A stretch of 14,254 nt of DNA from DASXYU01 sp036502295. Lineage in GTDB: Bacteria > Actinomycetota > Actinomycetes > Mycobacteriales > Jatrophihabitantaceae. The position numbers were made by a program, and so were the translations under genes. This document shows, piece after piece, positions 13,372 through 14,254 of the stretch (position 1 is the stretch's first letter; the number at the start of each line of letters is the position of its first letter). The stretch is from positions 1 to 14,254 of the forward strand of contig DASXYU010000010.1 in assembly GCA_036502295.1 (NCBI GenBank). Reading direction: 5' to 3'. The notes under the pieces are model-generated. The model was not told the origin of the DNA. It searched no databases and was given only the letters and a program-made list of their open reading frames with translations.

Positions 13372-13414
13372 GGTACGGTGACCAACGGATAAACGGAAAC
13401 ATGAGGGAGAGACC

Positions 13415-14254
13415 GTGGCAGCAGCCGCACCGCTGATCCTCGCCAGCACACTGTCGGAGTCGGGCTCGCGCCTCCTTAGCGTCATTGAGGCGGTTGGCGG
13501 CTTCCTCGCCATCCTGCTGATCGTCTTCTTCGTGGCCGGCCGCGCAACGGGCCGACTGCAGAAGCCACTGACGGTGCTCATCTGCCTCGGTCCCGCCGTC
13601 ATCCTGGCCCTCGTCGGTCTGATCATTCCGGCGATCAACACGATCGTGCTGAGCCTGACTAACGCTCAGGCGAGCGACCAGAAGTTGCACATCGTTACGG
13701 CATCCGACGGGACGCAGAAGCTAGTTCCGTACACCACGGATTTCATCGGTTTCAAGAACTACAAGTTCGCCTTTTCTGATCACGACACGCTCTGGACGCT
13801 GCTGCGTACCGTCCTCTGGATCGCGATCGTTCCGGCCGTGACCGTCTTCCTGGGCCTGATGCTCGCGCTGCTGTTCGATCAGATGAAGCGAACCAACCTC
13901 GCCAAGACGTTGATCTTCCTGCCGCAGGCGATCTCGTTCGTCGGCGCGGTCGTGATCTTCAAGCTCGTTTATGACTACCAGAGCCCTGGCGACCCGCAGA
14001 CGGGTCTACTGAGCGAGATCGTCATCAAGCTCGGCTGGAGCCATCCGCCGAACTGGATCCTCTCCTCTCCGGCGAACACCTTCCTGTTGATGGTCATCCT
14101 GGTCTGGATTCAGGTCGGTTTCTCGATGGTCGTGCTCAGCGCTGCGCTCAAGGCGATTCCCGAGGACGTCCTCGAGGCCGCCAAGATGGACGGCGCCACC
14201 GGCATGAGGCTGTTCCGCACCGTGCAGATCCCGATGATCCGCAACACCCTCGTC
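13415..14254 (+). CDS. Sugar ABC transporter permease (AglF/MalF type), partial at right edge
   Basis: An open frame of 280 codons runs off the window. GTG 13415 is preferred because GAGGGAGA lies 4-5 bases upstream. Predicted membrane segments lie at about 23-43, 52-76, 127-152, 162-185 and 222-244, with an extracytoplasmic stretch between the second and third. The ABC permease EAA loop, which contacts the ATPase, is at 253-273 (VLEAAKMDGATGMRLFRTVQI). The extra N-terminal segment before the usual MalF-type core is a feature of the alpha-glucoside subgroup (from memory). With the upstream binding protein it forms a carbohydrate importer; the second permease and probably an ATPase would follow outside the window. 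Confidence 0.9.
   Translation, partial: MAAAAPLILASTLSESGSRLLSVIEAVGGFLAILLIVFFVAGRATGRLQKPLTVLICLGPAVILALVGLIIPAINTIVLSLTNAQASDQKLHIVTASDGTQKLVPYTTDFIGFKNYKFAFSDHDTLWTLLRTVLWIAIVPAVTVFLGLMLALLFDQMKRTNLAKTLIFLPQAISFVGAVVIFKLVYDYQSPGDPQTGLLSEIVIKLGWSHPPNWILSSPANTFLLMVILVWIQVGFSMVVLSAALKAIPEDVLEAAKMDGATGMRLFRTVQIPMIRNTLV

Overview
The window is high-GC chromosomal DNA from an actinobacterium. The gene order argS-lysA-hom-thrC-thrB-rho, the GTG starts, the TANNNT -10 boxes and the long N-terminal insertion in Rho all fit Actinomycetota. The family or genus cannot be fixed from sequence alone; a relative of the Frankiales/Geodermatophilales is a guess. All genes are written in ordinary high-GC codons, so nearly every gene carries long shadow ORFs in other frames.

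Left part (1-3073, mostly minus strand). The window opens with the last 28 codons of a transposase-like gene, a stem-loop and a 16-bp palindrome that may be an insertion-sequence end. These stop a few bases from the 3' end of a tRNA-Arg(CCG). Upstream of the tRNA on the minus strand are a membrane-anchored DUF305 protein, a membrane-anchored DUF3105 protein and an amidohydrolase-2 family enzyme. The amidohydrolase has a strong ribosome binding site and a palindromic operator-like site in the divergent region it shares with argS.

Centre (3272-9651, plus strand). argS, lysA, hom and thrC form a tightly packed operon with 4-base start/stop overlaps, followed by thrB. LysA makes lysine from meso-diaminopimelate. 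Hom, ThrB and ThrC take aspartate semialdehyde to threonine (Hom also feeds methionine). ArgS charges tRNA-Arg. The argS start looks leaderless. A 35-bp dispersed repeat, plus a partial tandem copy, sits between thrC and thrB and appears to supply the start codon of thrB; a diverged copy lies in the 5' leader of the tRNA-Arg.

Right part (9652-14254, plus strand). rho has its own promoter (TTGCTG-N17-TAGTCT) and a leader of about 160 nt with several stem-loops, which suggests attenuation or autoregulation. Rho itself carries a low-complexity Asn/Gln/Arg-rich insertion of about 180 residues containing exact tandem DNA repeats. After rho, where rpmE-prfA are usual in actinobacteria, the window holds an alpha-glucoside-type ABC importer instead: a lipoprotein binding protein behind a LacI-type operator, a 12-bp perfect stem-loop, and a permease cut by the window edge.

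No wholly new multi-gene system is evident. The best leads are the structured rho leader, the repeat that provides the thrB start, the DUF305/DUF3105 membrane pair, and two apparent breaks in the usual gene order (the amidohydrolase between DUF3105 and argS, and the sugar transporter after rho). No gene-free stretch exceeds 300 bases.
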